Position numbers and translations under genes: made by a program. 64,000 nucleotides of DNA, taken from JAJPKK01 sp963787675. Its GTDB lineage: Bacteria > Pseudomonadota > Alphaproteobacteria > Rhizobiales > Xanthobacteraceae. The notes under the pieces are model-generated. The model saw only the letters and a list, made by a program, of their open reading frames with translations. It was not told where the DNA came from and did not search any database. Where the stretch lies: positions 1-64,000 of the forward strand of contig CAWBDV010000004.1 in assembly GCA_963787675.1 (NCBI GenBank). Direction: 5' to 3'. Shown here piece after piece: positions 1-10,729 of this stretch; positions within the stretch are counted from its first letter, which is position 1, and the number at the start of each line of letters is the position of its first letter.

Positions 1-2
1 TC

Positions 3-2054
3 GCGGACGCCGAAGCCGCGCGCGGCGATCTCGACGGCGCACTGCGTCTTGCCGTGCATGCCTCAGCGTTCGAGAGCAGGCTCGAATCCGCAGGCCGTGC
101 CGGCACGGGCCGCGGCGACGTCGCTTGCGTCAGCGCTGGCCCAGGCCGGCTGGGTCGTGAGCCTCGCAGGCCATGAGAACGGCGTCCTCGCCGCAGCCTT
201 CAGTCCGGACGGCACGCGCGTTGTCACCGGTTCCGTCGACAAGACAGCGCGCATCTTCGATGCCGCGACCGGCAAGCCGATCCTGGTTCTGCGCGGGCAC
301 GACGGCGCAGTCCGCGGCGCTGCGTTTCAGTCCCGATGGCAAGCGCATCGTCACCGCCTCGGGAGACCACACCGCGCGGCTGTGGGACGCTGCCGAGCGG
401 GAGCCCGCTCGCGATCTTGCGCGGCCACGGCGACGAAGTGCGCTCCGCGGTCTTCAGCCCCAATGGCGCGCACATCGTCAGCGCGTCGCTCGACGGCACT
501 GCACGCATCTTCGATACCTCGACGACGGCGGAGATCGCAGTCCTGCGCGGGCATGAGAAAGGCGTGGCGTCGGCAGCGTTCAGTCCTGACGGCCATCGCG
601 TCGTCACCGCTTCGTTCGATGCCACCGCGCGCATCTTCGATGCCGCTTCGGGCGCGGAGATCATGGTGTTGCGCGGACACGGCAATGACGTGGTCTCAGC
701 CGCCTTCAGCCCCGACGGCGCCCGCGTCGTCACCGCCGGTTGGGACCACACCGCGCGGGTGTGGGACGCCGCGAGCGGCAAAGAACTCATGGTGCTGCGC
801 CACGACGATGACCTCGGCGGCGCCGCGTTCAGTCCCGACGGCAAGCGCATCGTCACTGCGGCATTCGACAACACCGCCCGCATTTTTGATGCCGCGACCG
901 GCAAGGAGATCGGCGCGCTGCGAGGCCACGAAAACTACGTGCTCGCCGCAGGCTTCGATCCGAGCGGCATGCGCATCGTCACCGCCTCCGCGGACCATTC
1001 GGCTCGCATCTGGCGCGCGGGGCCCGTCAATGAAATCGCCGTGCTTCGTCACGGCAGCAGCGTCGCCCAGGCGGCGCTCAGCCCTGACGGGACGCGCGTC
1101 GTTACAGCCGCTGCCGACCACACCGCCCGCATCTTCGATGCCACGAGCGGGGCCAAGATCGCCGTGTTGCACGGCCACGACGGCGAGGTCGCCGGCGCGA
1201 CCTTTAGTCCCGACGGCCGGCGCATCGCGACGGCATCGGCGGACCGCACCGCGCGGATCTGGGACGCGGGGACCGGCACTGTGATCGCAGTGCTGCGCGG
1301 CCACGACGGCGACGTGTCGTCGGTCGCTTTCAGCCCCGACGGCACGCGCCTTGTCACGGCCTCAGCCGATAAGACCGCGCGCATCTTCGATATCGCGAAC
1401 GGCAAGACGCTCACGGTGCTCCGCGGCCACGATGCCGAGGTGACGAGCGCGGCGTTTGCGCCCGATGGCGCCCGCATCGTCACGGCGTCCGCAGACGGCA
1501 GCGCGCGCATTTGGAATGCCGCAACCGGGCAAGCCCTCTTGGTGCTGCGCGGCCACGAGCACAGCGTCTCGTCTGCGGCCTTCAGCCCCGACGGCACGCG
1601 CGTCATCACCGCCTCGACCGACCTCACCGCCCGCATCTGGGACGCCGCGACCGGCGCCGAGATTGCGGTGCTGCGCGGCCACGAGCACTATCTGTCGTCG
1701 GCCGTTTTCAGCCCCGACGGCACGCGCGCGCTCACCGCATCGTGGGACCGCACCGCGCGCGTCTGGGACGTCGCGCTCGCGAAATCGATCGCGGTGCTGC
1801 GCGGCCACACCAGTCTCGTCAATTCCGCCGCCCTCAGCCGCGACGGTCGGCGCGTCGTCACCGCCTCCTCCGACGACACCGCCCGCATCTGGGACACGCG
1901 CTTTGCCGCGCTCGCCCCCCGCGACCTCATCGCCGAGGCCTGCACCCACCGCCTCGCCGGCCTCGCCAAGCTCCCCCGCCCCGAAATGCGCCTCGCCGGC
2001 TACCCTGACGCCACCCCGGAGATCGATGTGTGCAGCAGCGGGCAGGGGGAGTAG
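3..2054 (+). CDS. WD40 repeat protein, 14 repeats, 5' partial, frameshifted
   Basis: Fourteen consecutive WD40 repeats of about 42 residues can be read, each with GH near the start, FSPDG in the middle and TARI(F/W)DAA at the end. Fourteen repeats fit two seven-bladed propellers. The C-terminal tail (about the last 55 residues, containing EMRLAGYP and PEIDVC) is typical of WD40 proteins that carry a signalling or effector domain at the N-terminus, such as caspase-like, TIR or NTPase domains. That domain would lie left of the window, because frame 3 is open to the edge. The reading frame moves 3 -> 1 -> 2 -> 3: once between about 60 and 120, once near 320-332 and once near 395-405. Each step equals one extra base and the original frame is restored. 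The clean continuous part is 336-2054. A scaffold role is inferred from the family only. Confidence 0.75.
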
Positions 2055-2076
2055 GAGCCACCGGAATAGCCCGGAG

Positions 2077-2102
2077 GGCGGAATAGCGACGCGTATTCCG
2101 CC
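2077..2102. repeat. Inverted repeat after the WD40 gene (terminator-like)
   Basis: Perfect 9-base arms (GGCGGAATA at 2077-2085 and TATTCCGCC at 2094-2102) enclose an 8-base loop, just after the WD40 stop codon. No U-tract follows, so it may be a dispersed repeat of the GGCGGAATA/TATTCCGCC type rather than an intrinsic terminator. Confidence 0.5.
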
Positions 2103-2229
2103 GCCGAACTCATCATCTCACCATGGGGACGCTGTGCAACGAGCCTTGTACAACGGGCATCTTTACAAATCGACGCGCCGTCTCTAAATTATTCCCAAGA
2201 TTGGAATTAATTAATTTTGGTGCAACGTC

Positions 2230-2940
2230 ATGTCCCTCGCCCGCAAAGAGCGGCCCTCTCGGGCCGCCGGCCTTGAAATCCGCGCGATGCTGTCGCTGCG
2301 CGAGGCCGCGTTGCTCGCCGACGTGCCGGAGGCAAAAGTCCGCAAGGACATCGAAACCGGGGTGTTGTCTCCGATCAAGGCGGAGCGCCTGCTGTTTCGG
2401 TGGGCTGACGTGTTCATCTTCGCAGCGGTGTACAACGGTGACTTGCCGTCTGGCACGCTGCGTAAGCGGGCCTTTGAAGAATTCGAGAGCCTGCTTGAGC
2501 CATCCTGCCGTCGACATTTTTATTCATTGCTGGATATCGAGGCAGTGATGGCCGCCAAACTTGCGTCGCATCGGCCGAGCCGACTGCTGGCATTTCGCGA
2601 TCGCGTTAATCTCGGCGGTTATCTCTTCATTGATGTCGAGCAAGCGGTGAAGGACCTGGCTCCTCGCGTTGACTTATACGCCGAGGGACTGAGCCGAATT
2701 GAAGAGAAAGAGGGTGTGCTGGGAGGTGAGGCGGTATTCAGAAACACGCGACTGTCCGTCAGCCACGTTGGAAAGATGCGCCACGGCGGAGAACCAATCG
2801 AGGATATTCTTGAAGACTATCCCTATCTGCACAAGAACGATGTCGAATTCGCCCAGCTCTATTGGCAAGCACATCCCGTGGTAGGCCGGCCGCGTCAGCG
2901 GGGGGAAGGCGATCTTGCTGGCGATCCTTCTTCTCGATGA
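2230..2940 (+). CDS. DUF433 domain protein, antitoxin-like
   Basis: A 236-residue protein. Residues about 165-215 match DUF433: GEAVFRNTRLSV, then a glycine/proline turn, EDILEDYPYL and the A..YW helix. The N-terminal part (about 17-60, SLREAALLADV..) looks like a MerR/excisionase-type helix-turn-helix, so DNA binding is likely. DUF433 proteins commonly precede DUF5615 PIN-like proteins and are treated as VapB-like antitoxins. Here the next gene starts 26 bases inside this one, which fits translational coupling. The upstream 150 bases are clearly AT-richer than the surroundings. A self-repressing antitoxin is the likely role, by family and position only. Confidence 0.75.
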   Translation: MSLARKERPSRAAGLEIRAMLSLREAALLADVPEAKVRKDIETGVLSPIKAERLLFRWADVFIFAAVYNGDLPSGTLRKRAFEEFESLLEPSCRRHFYSLLDIEAVMAAKLASHRPSRLLAFRDRVNLGGYLFIDVEQAVKDLAPRVDLYAEGLSRIEEKEGVLGGEAVFRNTRLSVSHVGKMRHGGEPIEDILEDYPYLHKNDVEFAQLYWQAHPVVGRPRQRGEGDLAGDPSSR

Positions 2941-3334
2941 GAACACATCTCCACGAATCGTCCGCTCCTTGTGGGAGCGCCAAGTGGACGCGGTTCATAT
3001 CCGGGATCGCGGGCTCCTGGGCGCAGCCGATCATGAGGTCTGGAAATTCGCGCAACAGGAAGCCCGCACGGTTGTAACCATCAATGGCAGGGATTTCCGT
3101 AAGCTGGCGAAGGACAGCACCGAGCACCAGGGGGTCGTCGTGATTCCGAGCGGCGGATCGCCTGATGCTCAACTTGAGTTCATCATGTCAGCCGTGACAT
3201 GGGTGGCTGCGGCGAACGCACCCGGCGGATTCTCTGAAATCGATATCTTGAGATCGGCGAGGACAGATCGATCGTCTTGGCGGAAATCATCTGCCAGGAC
3301 GAGGACAAAGCCTAGCCCCCACATCCTCGGCTAA
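2915..3334 (+). CDS. DUF5615 PIN-like toxin, C-terminus probably frameshifted
   Basis: The N-terminal 100 residues match the DUF5615 PIN-like family: LLLDENTSPRIVRSL with the first acidic residue, HIRDRGLLGAADHEVW, and TVVTINGRDF with the conserved aspartate. These proteins are predicted VapC-like RNases partnered by DUF433 antitoxins, as here. After residue about 107 (GGFSE) the read frame turns into low-complexity basic sequence. Moving back one base near 3236-3240 gives NRYLEIGEDRSIVLAEI and a stop at 3313-3315, which looks like the normal family ending. A one-base loss, or a sequencing error, is therefore likely. Confidence 0.7.
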   Translation: MLAILLLDENTSPRIVRSLWERQVDAVHIRDRGLLGAADHEVWKFAQQEARTVVTINGRDFRKLAKDSTEHQGVVVIPSGGSPDAQLEFIMSAVTWVAAANAPGGFSEIDILRSARTDRSSWRKSSARTRTKPSPHILG

Positions 3335-3657
3335 GGATCATCTGATCTTGCGCAGTTTTGGTTTTGATATTTAATAGCGTGAAGCTCAAGACTTCCCCCT
3401 GCGAGACAGCGAGCTTCGTAATTTGTGGGCTGAGGAATGGGGAGCGCATTCGGCTTGCGCCCGATCTGCACCCAGGCCTTAACCTCCTCCCAAGGCACGC
3501 CCATCCGCGTCCGCTCAAATTCGGCAAGACGCCGCCGGTCCTCCTCCATGGCTTCGGGCGACCACGGCCCTTCGCCTTTCGCGCGCAGCTCCGCCAAATC
3601 AGGCGGCAGCATACCCTCGTTCCCGGCGAGTCGTTTATTCGAGAAACCTTTCAGCAT
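3331..3657 (-). CDS. Small hypothetical protein, addiction-module-like
   Basis: The central part (PWSPEAMEEDRRRLAEFER then GVPWEEVKAWV) resembles small acidic addiction-module proteins in which an LAEFERTR..VPWEEVKAW segment is followed by a proline-rich tail. I chose ATG 3657, which overlaps the end of the upstream HNH gene by 23 bases; ATG 3612 is an alternative. The C-terminal 35 residues look unlike the family and may reflect decay. No partner toxin sits directly beside it. Confidence 0.35.
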   Translation of the reverse strand: MLKGFSNKRLAGNEGMLPPDLAELRAKGEGPWSPEAMEEDRRRLAEFERTRMGVPWEEVKAWVQIGRKPNALPIPQPTNYEARCLAGGSLELHAIKYQNQNCARSDDP

Positions 3658-4558
3658 TATGCCATCGCAGGAGTTCGAGATCTGGCCAATCTGATTTCTG
3701 ACCTGGCAATCGAATCCTTTTACCATGTAGTCGCCGATATTCCTCGCCGTTGTCGAAGACCTCTTTGATCTTCCTACTCACCACAAATCGATAGTCGATA
3801 TCTACCGTGGCATATCCGGCGTCTAAAACACAGTGGATATCCTTCCTCAAGAGAATTCCGTTTGACTTTACATGCATGCCGCCCTCCGCATAAGGGCGTA
3901 TGTGCGCAGCATCCAATGCTGGCAATACCTTTCCGTCCGAAATAGCACACTGTCGCCCATATGCCTCCGTCACTGCAATGCGGAAGGAGCCTTGACCCAA
4001 CCGCGGAGTTATTAAGGTAGGACCGCCGTATCTCTCGCCGGGTTCCTCAAATCCTCTATTCACCATTCCTGTCGAGCTTTGCGTAATTTCCTGCAGCTGG
4101 TTCCACAAAAGTAGTCCGTCGGCATTATCTGTTGAATAGCGCTTCCCGCCGACGATGTTCTTTGACCATGTCTCCGGTAGCCGAATCCACATATCGGGAG
4201 GAAAGAACATTGGCTCTACAAGAATTCTGCAGCCTACGTTGGTTTGTGCTCCAACCTTTTCGTTCGGCCGATACCTCGCAATAGCCATTCGCAAAGCCTC
4301 GTATGAAGCCACACCATTCGCTTCTCCAAACGTTTCCCAGACTATTTGTAGCGGGAGTACCGAGCTATTACTCAAGATCCCAAACCCACCGATCCGGTCC
4401 CGCGGACTCTTCAGTCTGAAGACAAACAGCTCTCCAGGCCCGATAGCGTGAAAGCCCTTGCCGCCGGGTTGCCAGAAGTTTACTTCCGTCAGGCTGTTGC
4501 GGCTTGAAAGAAAATCAAACCAATCGTTGTCAGTGTTTGCGACGTAGAGGCTGATCAT
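3635..4558 (-). CDS. HNH endonuclease with N-terminal PUA/EVE-like domain
   Basis: A 307-residue protein. Residues about 205-260 carry an HNH-type nuclease: a cysteine in RQCAISDG, LDAAHIRPYAEGG with the conserved histidine, SNGILLRKDIHCVLD and GY. The first about 110 residues (IGPGELFVFRLKSP..IGGFG then a WETFGEANG segment) resemble the PUA-like/EVE fold used to read modified bases, though this is pattern recognition rather than a search result. The pairing suggests a modification-dependent (type IV-like) restriction enzyme. Base composition is AT-richer than rpoD next door and it sits by a toxin-antitoxin-like pair, so recent acquisition is plausible. It could also be a general HNH nuclease. 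Confidence 0.75.
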   Translation of the reverse strand: MISLYVANTDNDWFDFLSSRNSLTEVNFWQPGGKGFHAIGPGELFVFRLKSPRDRIGGFGILSNSSVLPLQIVWETFGEANGVASYEALRMAIARYRPNEKVGAQTNVGCRILVEPMFFPPDMWIRLPETWSKNIVGGKRYSTDNADGLLLWNQLQEITQSSTGMVNRGFEEPGERYGGPTLITPRLGQGSFRIAVTEAYGRQCAISDGKVLPALDAAHIRPYAEGGMHVKSNGILLRKDIHCVLDAGYATVDIDYRFVVSRKIKEVFDNGEEYRRLHGKRIRLPGQKSDWPDLELLRWHNAERFLE

Positions 4559-4604
4559 GCCTCACCTCCCAAACACAATTGAAACCTACTATTCAGGGGA
4601 AAGC

Positions 4605-4625
4605 AAACGGCGGACTTCGCCGTTT
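4605..4625 (-). terminator. Candidate terminator after rpoD
   Basis: An 8-base perfect stem (AAACGGCG 4605-4612, CGCCGTTT 4618-4625, 5-base loop) lies 26 bases beyond the rpoD stop. The following minus-strand bases are GCTTTCCCC, a weak U-tract. Confidence 0.5.
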
Positions 4626-4650
4626 CCATTCGTCCTCAATCTTGGATAAT

Positions 4651-6750
<2,100 letters not shown>

Positions 6751-6906
6751 TCTCGTGAACTCCGGGCTTCTGCCCTTTACCGTGGTTGCGCTAGTGCGTT
6801 TTGAGGAAGCCGACGCTCGAATCGGTCGAGCGAAGTGTTGCCGAGACCCTTTAAGTCCCGCTTAACCTCGCTCCGCCTCCTCGTTACGTCGTCCTATCAA
6901 ACGTTT

Positions 6907-6944
6907 GAAAAGGCCGGAGTTTCCCTTGACGGAACCCTCCGGCC
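6907..6944 (-). terminator. Intrinsic terminator after dnaG
   Basis: Arms GGCCGGAG (6912-6919) and CTCCGGCC (6937-6944) form an 8-base GC stem 16 bases beyond the dnaG stop. On the minus strand it is followed by TTTT (6907-6910). The rest of the 210-base dnaG-rpoD gap shows no gene and presumably holds the rpoD promoter. Confidence 0.6.
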
Positions 6945-6960
6945 ATTGGCCATCCCGATC

Positions 6961-8877
6961 CTAAAGCCCGCGCGCCGGCCGCCCTGAAAGGGCCCCGAAG
7001 CCGTCAATTGTCGCTTCAGTTCCTTCGAGCGCTGAAAGCTGCCCTCGAACGTCCTGGAGCCGGGCAAAATTCTGCTCGCTCAGTTCTTCCCCCAAGGCAC
7101 GCTCGGCCTCCTTTAGTGCCTTATTTAACGTACGGTTCTTGCGATGCAAGGTGAGAACATGGTTCCACCATTGGCGCACATCCTCGGGCGCGGCGCCCTC
7201 CCGGGCCGGCCAATCGGCAAGATGGGTCACGGCGGCCTCGATGCGGGCGAGGATCGGCCCACAATCGCGCGCCATGAGCGCCTCGCGCAGGCTCTCGCAT
7301 GAATGGTGACGCTCGGCGGAGAGGTCGAGCATGACCCGGCGCAACGTGTCGGCATCACCATTATGGAACTCGAGATCAGCGAGATGCTCGGCATCGGTTT
7401 CGAGGAGCCATGGGTAATTGCAGGCCGAGAGCAGAATGAGCGCTTCACGCGTCGGCACGGCGCTGCGTGAACCACGCACGATCGAGGAGACCTGCAGCCG
7501 CGGGGAAAGCGGCGCGATCCGCGCCGGCGTCGTCGCTGGTGGAGCGCCGCGACCGCGCCACGGCCGCTGCGGGTCCTTGTCGGGGCCGCGCGCAGGTCCG
7601 CGGGCCGCAGGCGCCGTCAGATCGCGCAGGCGCTGTCGCAAGTCTTCGCGGTAATAACGGCGAACCGTCTCGTCACCGATCGCCGTTGCAAGCTCGTTGA
7701 TCCGCGCTTCGAGGCCGGCGCGGCGCTCCGGCGTATCGAACCGCCCAGCTTCCACTTCCCGCGCCCACAGCACATCGGCGAGCGGGCGGGCACCGGCCAA
7801 GACGTCCGCGATCGCGCCGGGGCCGCCCGAGCGGACAAGATCGTCCGGATCATGTCCCTCAGGAAGCGAGGCGAACCGCAGGCTCTTGCCGGGCTTGAGG
7901 TGGGGCAGCGCGAGGTCGACAGCGCGATAGGCCGCGCGGCGCCCGGCGGCGTCGCCATCGAAGCACAGCATCGGCTCGTCGGCCATCTTCCATAGGAGCG
8001 CGAGCTGGTTTTCGGTGAGCGCCGTGCCGAGCGGCGCGACGGTCGCCGCGTAGCCCGCCGTCACCATGGCGATTACGTCCACATAGCCTTCCACCGCGAT
8101 GAGCGGGGCGCCCTGGTGGGCGGCCTTGCGCGCCTCCGCGCCGTTGTAGAGGAGCGCACCTTTATGAAAGAGCGGCGTCTCGGGCGAATTGAGGTATTTC
8201 GCCGGCGCATCCTTATCGAGGGCGCGGCCGCCGAACGCGACGATCCGCCCGGCGAGGTCGGCGATCGGAAACATCACCCGGTTTCGGAACCGATCGTAGG
8301 GCACGGGTATCTCGTCGCCCGCGGCGAGGAGTCCGGCCTCGATCATCGCCTCAACCGACACGCCGTGGCTGCCGAGATGCTCTTTGAGGGCAAAGCGCTC
8401 GGACGGGGCAAAGCCGATGCGGAAGCGCAGCTGGGTCGCCGGATCGAGCCCGCGGTCGGCGAGGTAGCCACGGGCCGCGGCGCCCGCCCGGCTCGCCAGC
8501 GCCGCCTCGAAGAATTTTGCCGCAAGCTCAACCACCTCGTGGAGCGTGCGGTGGCGCTTGGCTTCCGCCTCGGCCTCCTCGGTGAGCTTGGGGACCGCAA
8601 GTCCGGCGAGCCCGGCCAGCCGCTCCACCGCCTCGGGGAAGGTCACGCCTTCCGTGTCCATCACGAAGCTGAAGATGTCGCCGTGCTTGCCGGACGAGAA
8701 ATCGTGGTAGAAGCCCTTGTGATCATTGACGAAAAACGAGGGGCTCCGCTCCTTGTTGAAGGGCGACAGTCCTTTCCATTCGCGTCCCGCCTTCTTGAGC
8801 CGCACGCGCTTGCCGACGACTTCCGATACCGGAAGGCGTGCACGCAGTTCGTCGAGGAATTGAGGCGGAAACCGCAT
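6961..8877 (-). CDS. dnaG: DNA primase DnaG
   Basis: Synthesises RNA primers at the replication fork; 638 residues. The N-terminal fold of the CHC2 zinc domain is recognisable (LSPFNKERSPSFFVND, GFYHDFSSGKHGD), but the cysteine ligands are replaced, as is usual in Rhizobiales primases. The TOPRIM core follows with AVEGYVDVIAM, a conserved glutamate motif, and LCFDGDAAGRRAA, the metal-binding DxD-like motif. The C-terminal part (about 480-600) is the DnaB-interaction domain. The ATG at 8877 begins MRFPPQFLDELRARLPVSEVVG, the normal family start. Confidence 0.97.
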   Translation of the reverse strand: MRFPPQFLDELRARLPVSEVVGKRVRLKKAGREWKGLSPFNKERSPSFFVNDHKGFYHDFSSGKHGDIFSFVMDTEGVTFPEAVERLAGLAGLAVPKLTEEAEAEAKRHRTLHEVVELAAKFFEAALASRAGAAARGYLADRGLDPATQLRFRIGFAPSERFALKEHLGSHGVSVEAMIEAGLLAAGDEIPVPYDRFRNRVMFPIADLAGRIVAFGGRALDKDAPAKYLNSPETPLFHKGALLYNGAEARKAAHQGAPLIAVEGYVDVIAMVTAGYAATVAPLGTALTENQLALLWKMADEPMLCFDGDAAGRRAAYRAVDLALPHLKPGKSLRFASLPEGHDPDDLVRSGGPGAIADVLAGARPLADVLWAREVEAGRFDTPERRAGLEARINELATAIGDETVRRYYREDLRQRLRDLTAPAARGPARGPDKDPQRPWRGRGAPPATTPARIAPLSPRLQVSSIVRGSRSAVPTREALILLSACNYPWLLETDAEHLADLEFHNGDADTLRRVMLDLSAERHHSCESLREALMARDCGPILARIEAAVTHLADWPAREGAAPEDVRQWWNHVLTLHRKNRTLNKALKEAERALGEELSEQNFARLQDVRGQLSALEGTEATIDGFGALSGRPARGL

Positions 8878-8903
8878 TGTTATGGTCGTCTCGGCTCAGA
8901 GGC

Positions 8904-8926
8904 GGGGACCCGGGAATCGGGTCCCC
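8904..8926. repeat. Perfect hairpin upstream of dnaG
   Basis: GGGGACCCG (8904-8912) and CGGGTCCCC (8918-8926) form a perfect 9-base stem with a 5-base loop, 27 bases before the dnaG start on its template side. It could act in the dnaG leader RNA or be part of an intergenic repeat. Of the 425 bases between dnaG and folC, this and the element at 9013-9189 are the only structures I see. Confidence 0.55.
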
Positions 8927-9012
8927 CTATTATATGGCGAGTGCCCATGTTCGCCCGCGAATCGCCCCTTGTCCCGGTAATCCACAACATTGGTCATCGG
9001 CATCCTGTTACT

Positions 9013-9189
9013 TCACCTCCCCCTGGAGGGGGGAGAGCCTGCCCCGGACTTGATCCGGGGTCGGCCGCGTCAGCGGCCGGGCGGGGGTGACAGCGCTGCA
9101 ATGAATTCAGCGTCGGATGCGTGGAAGCGCTTTCACCCCACCCCGGACTGCCTTGCGGCAGTCCGACCCTCCCCCTCCAGGGGAGGGTC
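9013..9189. repeat. Dispersed palindromic repeat element, intergenic copy
   Basis: The ends are inverted copies of each other: TCACCTCCCCCTGGAGGGG at the left and CCCTCCCCCTCCAGGGGAGG at the right. Inside are GGCCGCGTCAGCGGCCGGGCGGGGGTGA and CACCCCACCCCGGACTGCC..GGCAGTCCG hairpins. A shorter version of the same element, lacking about 27 bases (CCCCGGACTTGATCCGGGG part), lies inside addA at 11696-11845. Such elements are non-autonomous and probably fold as long hairpins. Confidence 0.8.
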
Positions 9190-9302
9190 GTTGAAAAAAA
9201 TCCGCTTTCGCTCCCCCTACCCTATATGGAGAGTCTCGATTCGGGGGTGAGCGCCGTGGCCAGCGCGGCTCCTTAAGGTTGCAAGAACCGACGAAATCTA
9301 CA

Positions 9303-10646
9303 ATGTCACAACCAAAAGTCGAAAGATCGCTGAGTGCTCCGCTCGATGCCATCATGGCGCGGCTGCTGACGCTCCATCCCAAGCGCATCGACCTGTCGCT
9401 CGATCGCCTGCTGCCGGTACTCGCTGCCCTCGGGCATCCGGAGAAGCGATTGCCGCCCGTCATCCACGTTGCCGGCACCAACGGCAAGGGATCGACCATC
9501 GCATTCATGCGCGCCATCCTCGAAGCGGGCGGCGCCCGGGTGCACGTCTATACCTCGCCCAACCTCGTGCGCATCAACGAGCGGTTTCGGCTCGGGCGGC
9601 CGGGCGGCGGCGTGCTGGTGCCGGACGCCGACCTGATCGAGGCGCTCGCCGCCTGCGAGCGCGCGAACGGCAATGCGCCGATTACCGTGTTCGAGATCGA
9701 GACCGCGGCCGCGTTCCTGCTGTTTGCCAACCATCCGGCGGACGCGCTGCTGCTCGAGGTTGGGCTCGGCGGCCGTTACGACGCGACCAATGCGGTCCCC
9801 TACCCGCTCGCGAGCGTCATCACCTCGATTTCCATGGACCACATGGATTTTCTCGGCGACACGCTGGAGAAGATCGCGGGCGAGAAGGCCGCGATCATGC
9901 GGCGCGACACGCCGGCCATCATCGCCCGCCAGACCGAGGGGCCCCTCTCCGTGATCATGGACCGCGCCGCCGAGATCGGTGCGCCGCTTCATGTCGCCGG
10001 CCAGGATTGGGTGGCGGGCGAGGAGCGCGGCCGCCTTGTCTATCAGGACGAGCATGGTCTTCTCGACCTGCCGCCGCCGCGGCTGTTCGGCCGTCACCAG
10101 ATCGACAATGCCGGCACGGCGATCGCGACGCTGCGCGTCTGCGGCTTCAAGCTGCCGTCCGTCGCCTTTGAGCAGGGCCTTGTCAAGGTGGACTGGCCGG
10201 CGCGCATGCAGCGCCTCACGGGCGGCAACCTCGTGGCGCAGGCGCCGGCCGGCAGCGAGATCTGGCTCGACGGCGGCCATAACCCGGATGGCGGCCGCAT
10301 GGTTGCGGCCGCACTCGCCGATCTGGAAGAGCGGGTCTCGCGTCCGCTGGTGCTCATCATGGGCATGCTTGCGACCAAGGACACCGAGGGATTCTTGCGC
10401 AATTTCGCCGGGCTCGCGCGCTGCCTCATCGCGGTGCCGGTCGGCCAAAGCAACGGCGTGCCGGCGGAGACGCTCGCCGCGACCGCGCGCGCTATCGGGA
10501 TCGCGGCTGATGCGAGCGACGACGTTGCCGGCGCCTTGGCAGCCGTGAGATCGCTCGCGCTCGATCCGCCGCCGCGCATCCTCATCACCGGCTCGCTCTA
10601 TCTCGCAGGCGAGGTGCTCGCGGCGAACGGCACAGTGCCGGAATAA
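9303..10646 (+). CDS. folC: Bifunctional folylpolyglutamate synthase / dihydrofolate synthase
   Basis: Adds L-glutamate to dihydropteroate and to reduced folates, using ATP. The P-loop is VIHVAGTNGKGST near residue 57. The Mur-ligase-family signature LLLEVGLGGRYDATN and the SMDHMDFLGDTLEKIAGEK loop follow, and the C-terminal domain has LDGGHNPDGGRM. Length (about 447 residues) is normal. I chose ATG 9303; TTG 9279 in the same frame is possible and neither has a strong ribosome site. It converges on trxA, with a hairpin between them. Confidence 0.96.
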   Translation: MSQPKVERSLSAPLDAIMARLLTLHPKRIDLSLDRLLPVLAALGHPEKRLPPVIHVAGTNGKGSTIAFMRAILEAGGARVHVYTSPNLVRINERFRLGRPGGGVLVPDADLIEALAACERANGNAPITVFEIETAAAFLLFANHPADALLLEVGLGGRYDATNAVPYPLASVITSISMDHMDFLGDTLEKIAGEKAAIMRRDTPAIIARQTEGPLSVIMDRAAEIGAPLHVAGQDWVAGEERGRLVYQDEHGLLDLPPPRLFGRHQIDNAGTAIATLRVCGFKLPSVAFEQGLVKVDWPARMQRLTGGNLVAQAPAGSEIWLDGGHNPDGGRMVAAALADLEERVSRPLVLIMGMLATKDTEGFLRNFAGLARCLIAVPVGQSNGVPAETLAATARAIGIAADASDDVAGALAAVRSLALDPPPRILITGSLYLAGEVLAANGTVPE

Positions 10647-10670
10647 CCGCGCCCGTCCGCGCGCTCCCAA

Positions 10671-10699
10671 AAAAGAAACGGCCGGCTTTCGCCGGCCGT
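10671..10699 (-). terminator. Intrinsic terminator of trxA
   Basis: ACGGCCGGC (10678-10686) and GCCGGCCGT (10691-10699) form a perfect 9-base stem with a 4-base loop. On the minus strand the stem is followed by a T-rich run (rc of 10665-10677), so it terminates trxA; it may also stop folC from the other side. Confidence 0.8.
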
Positions 10700-10729
10700 A
10701 AAGCAATCTGATCCGATATGCGCGGTGAC

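Noticed and set aside
130..2054. Regular 126-base repetition resembling a repeat array
   Set aside because: The period equals one WD40 repeat of 42 codons and the units are coding; it is not a CRISPR or satellite.
8116..9090. 324-codon open frame opposite dnaG and into the repeat
   Set aside because: Shadow frame; it runs into the palindromic element and lacks a family match.
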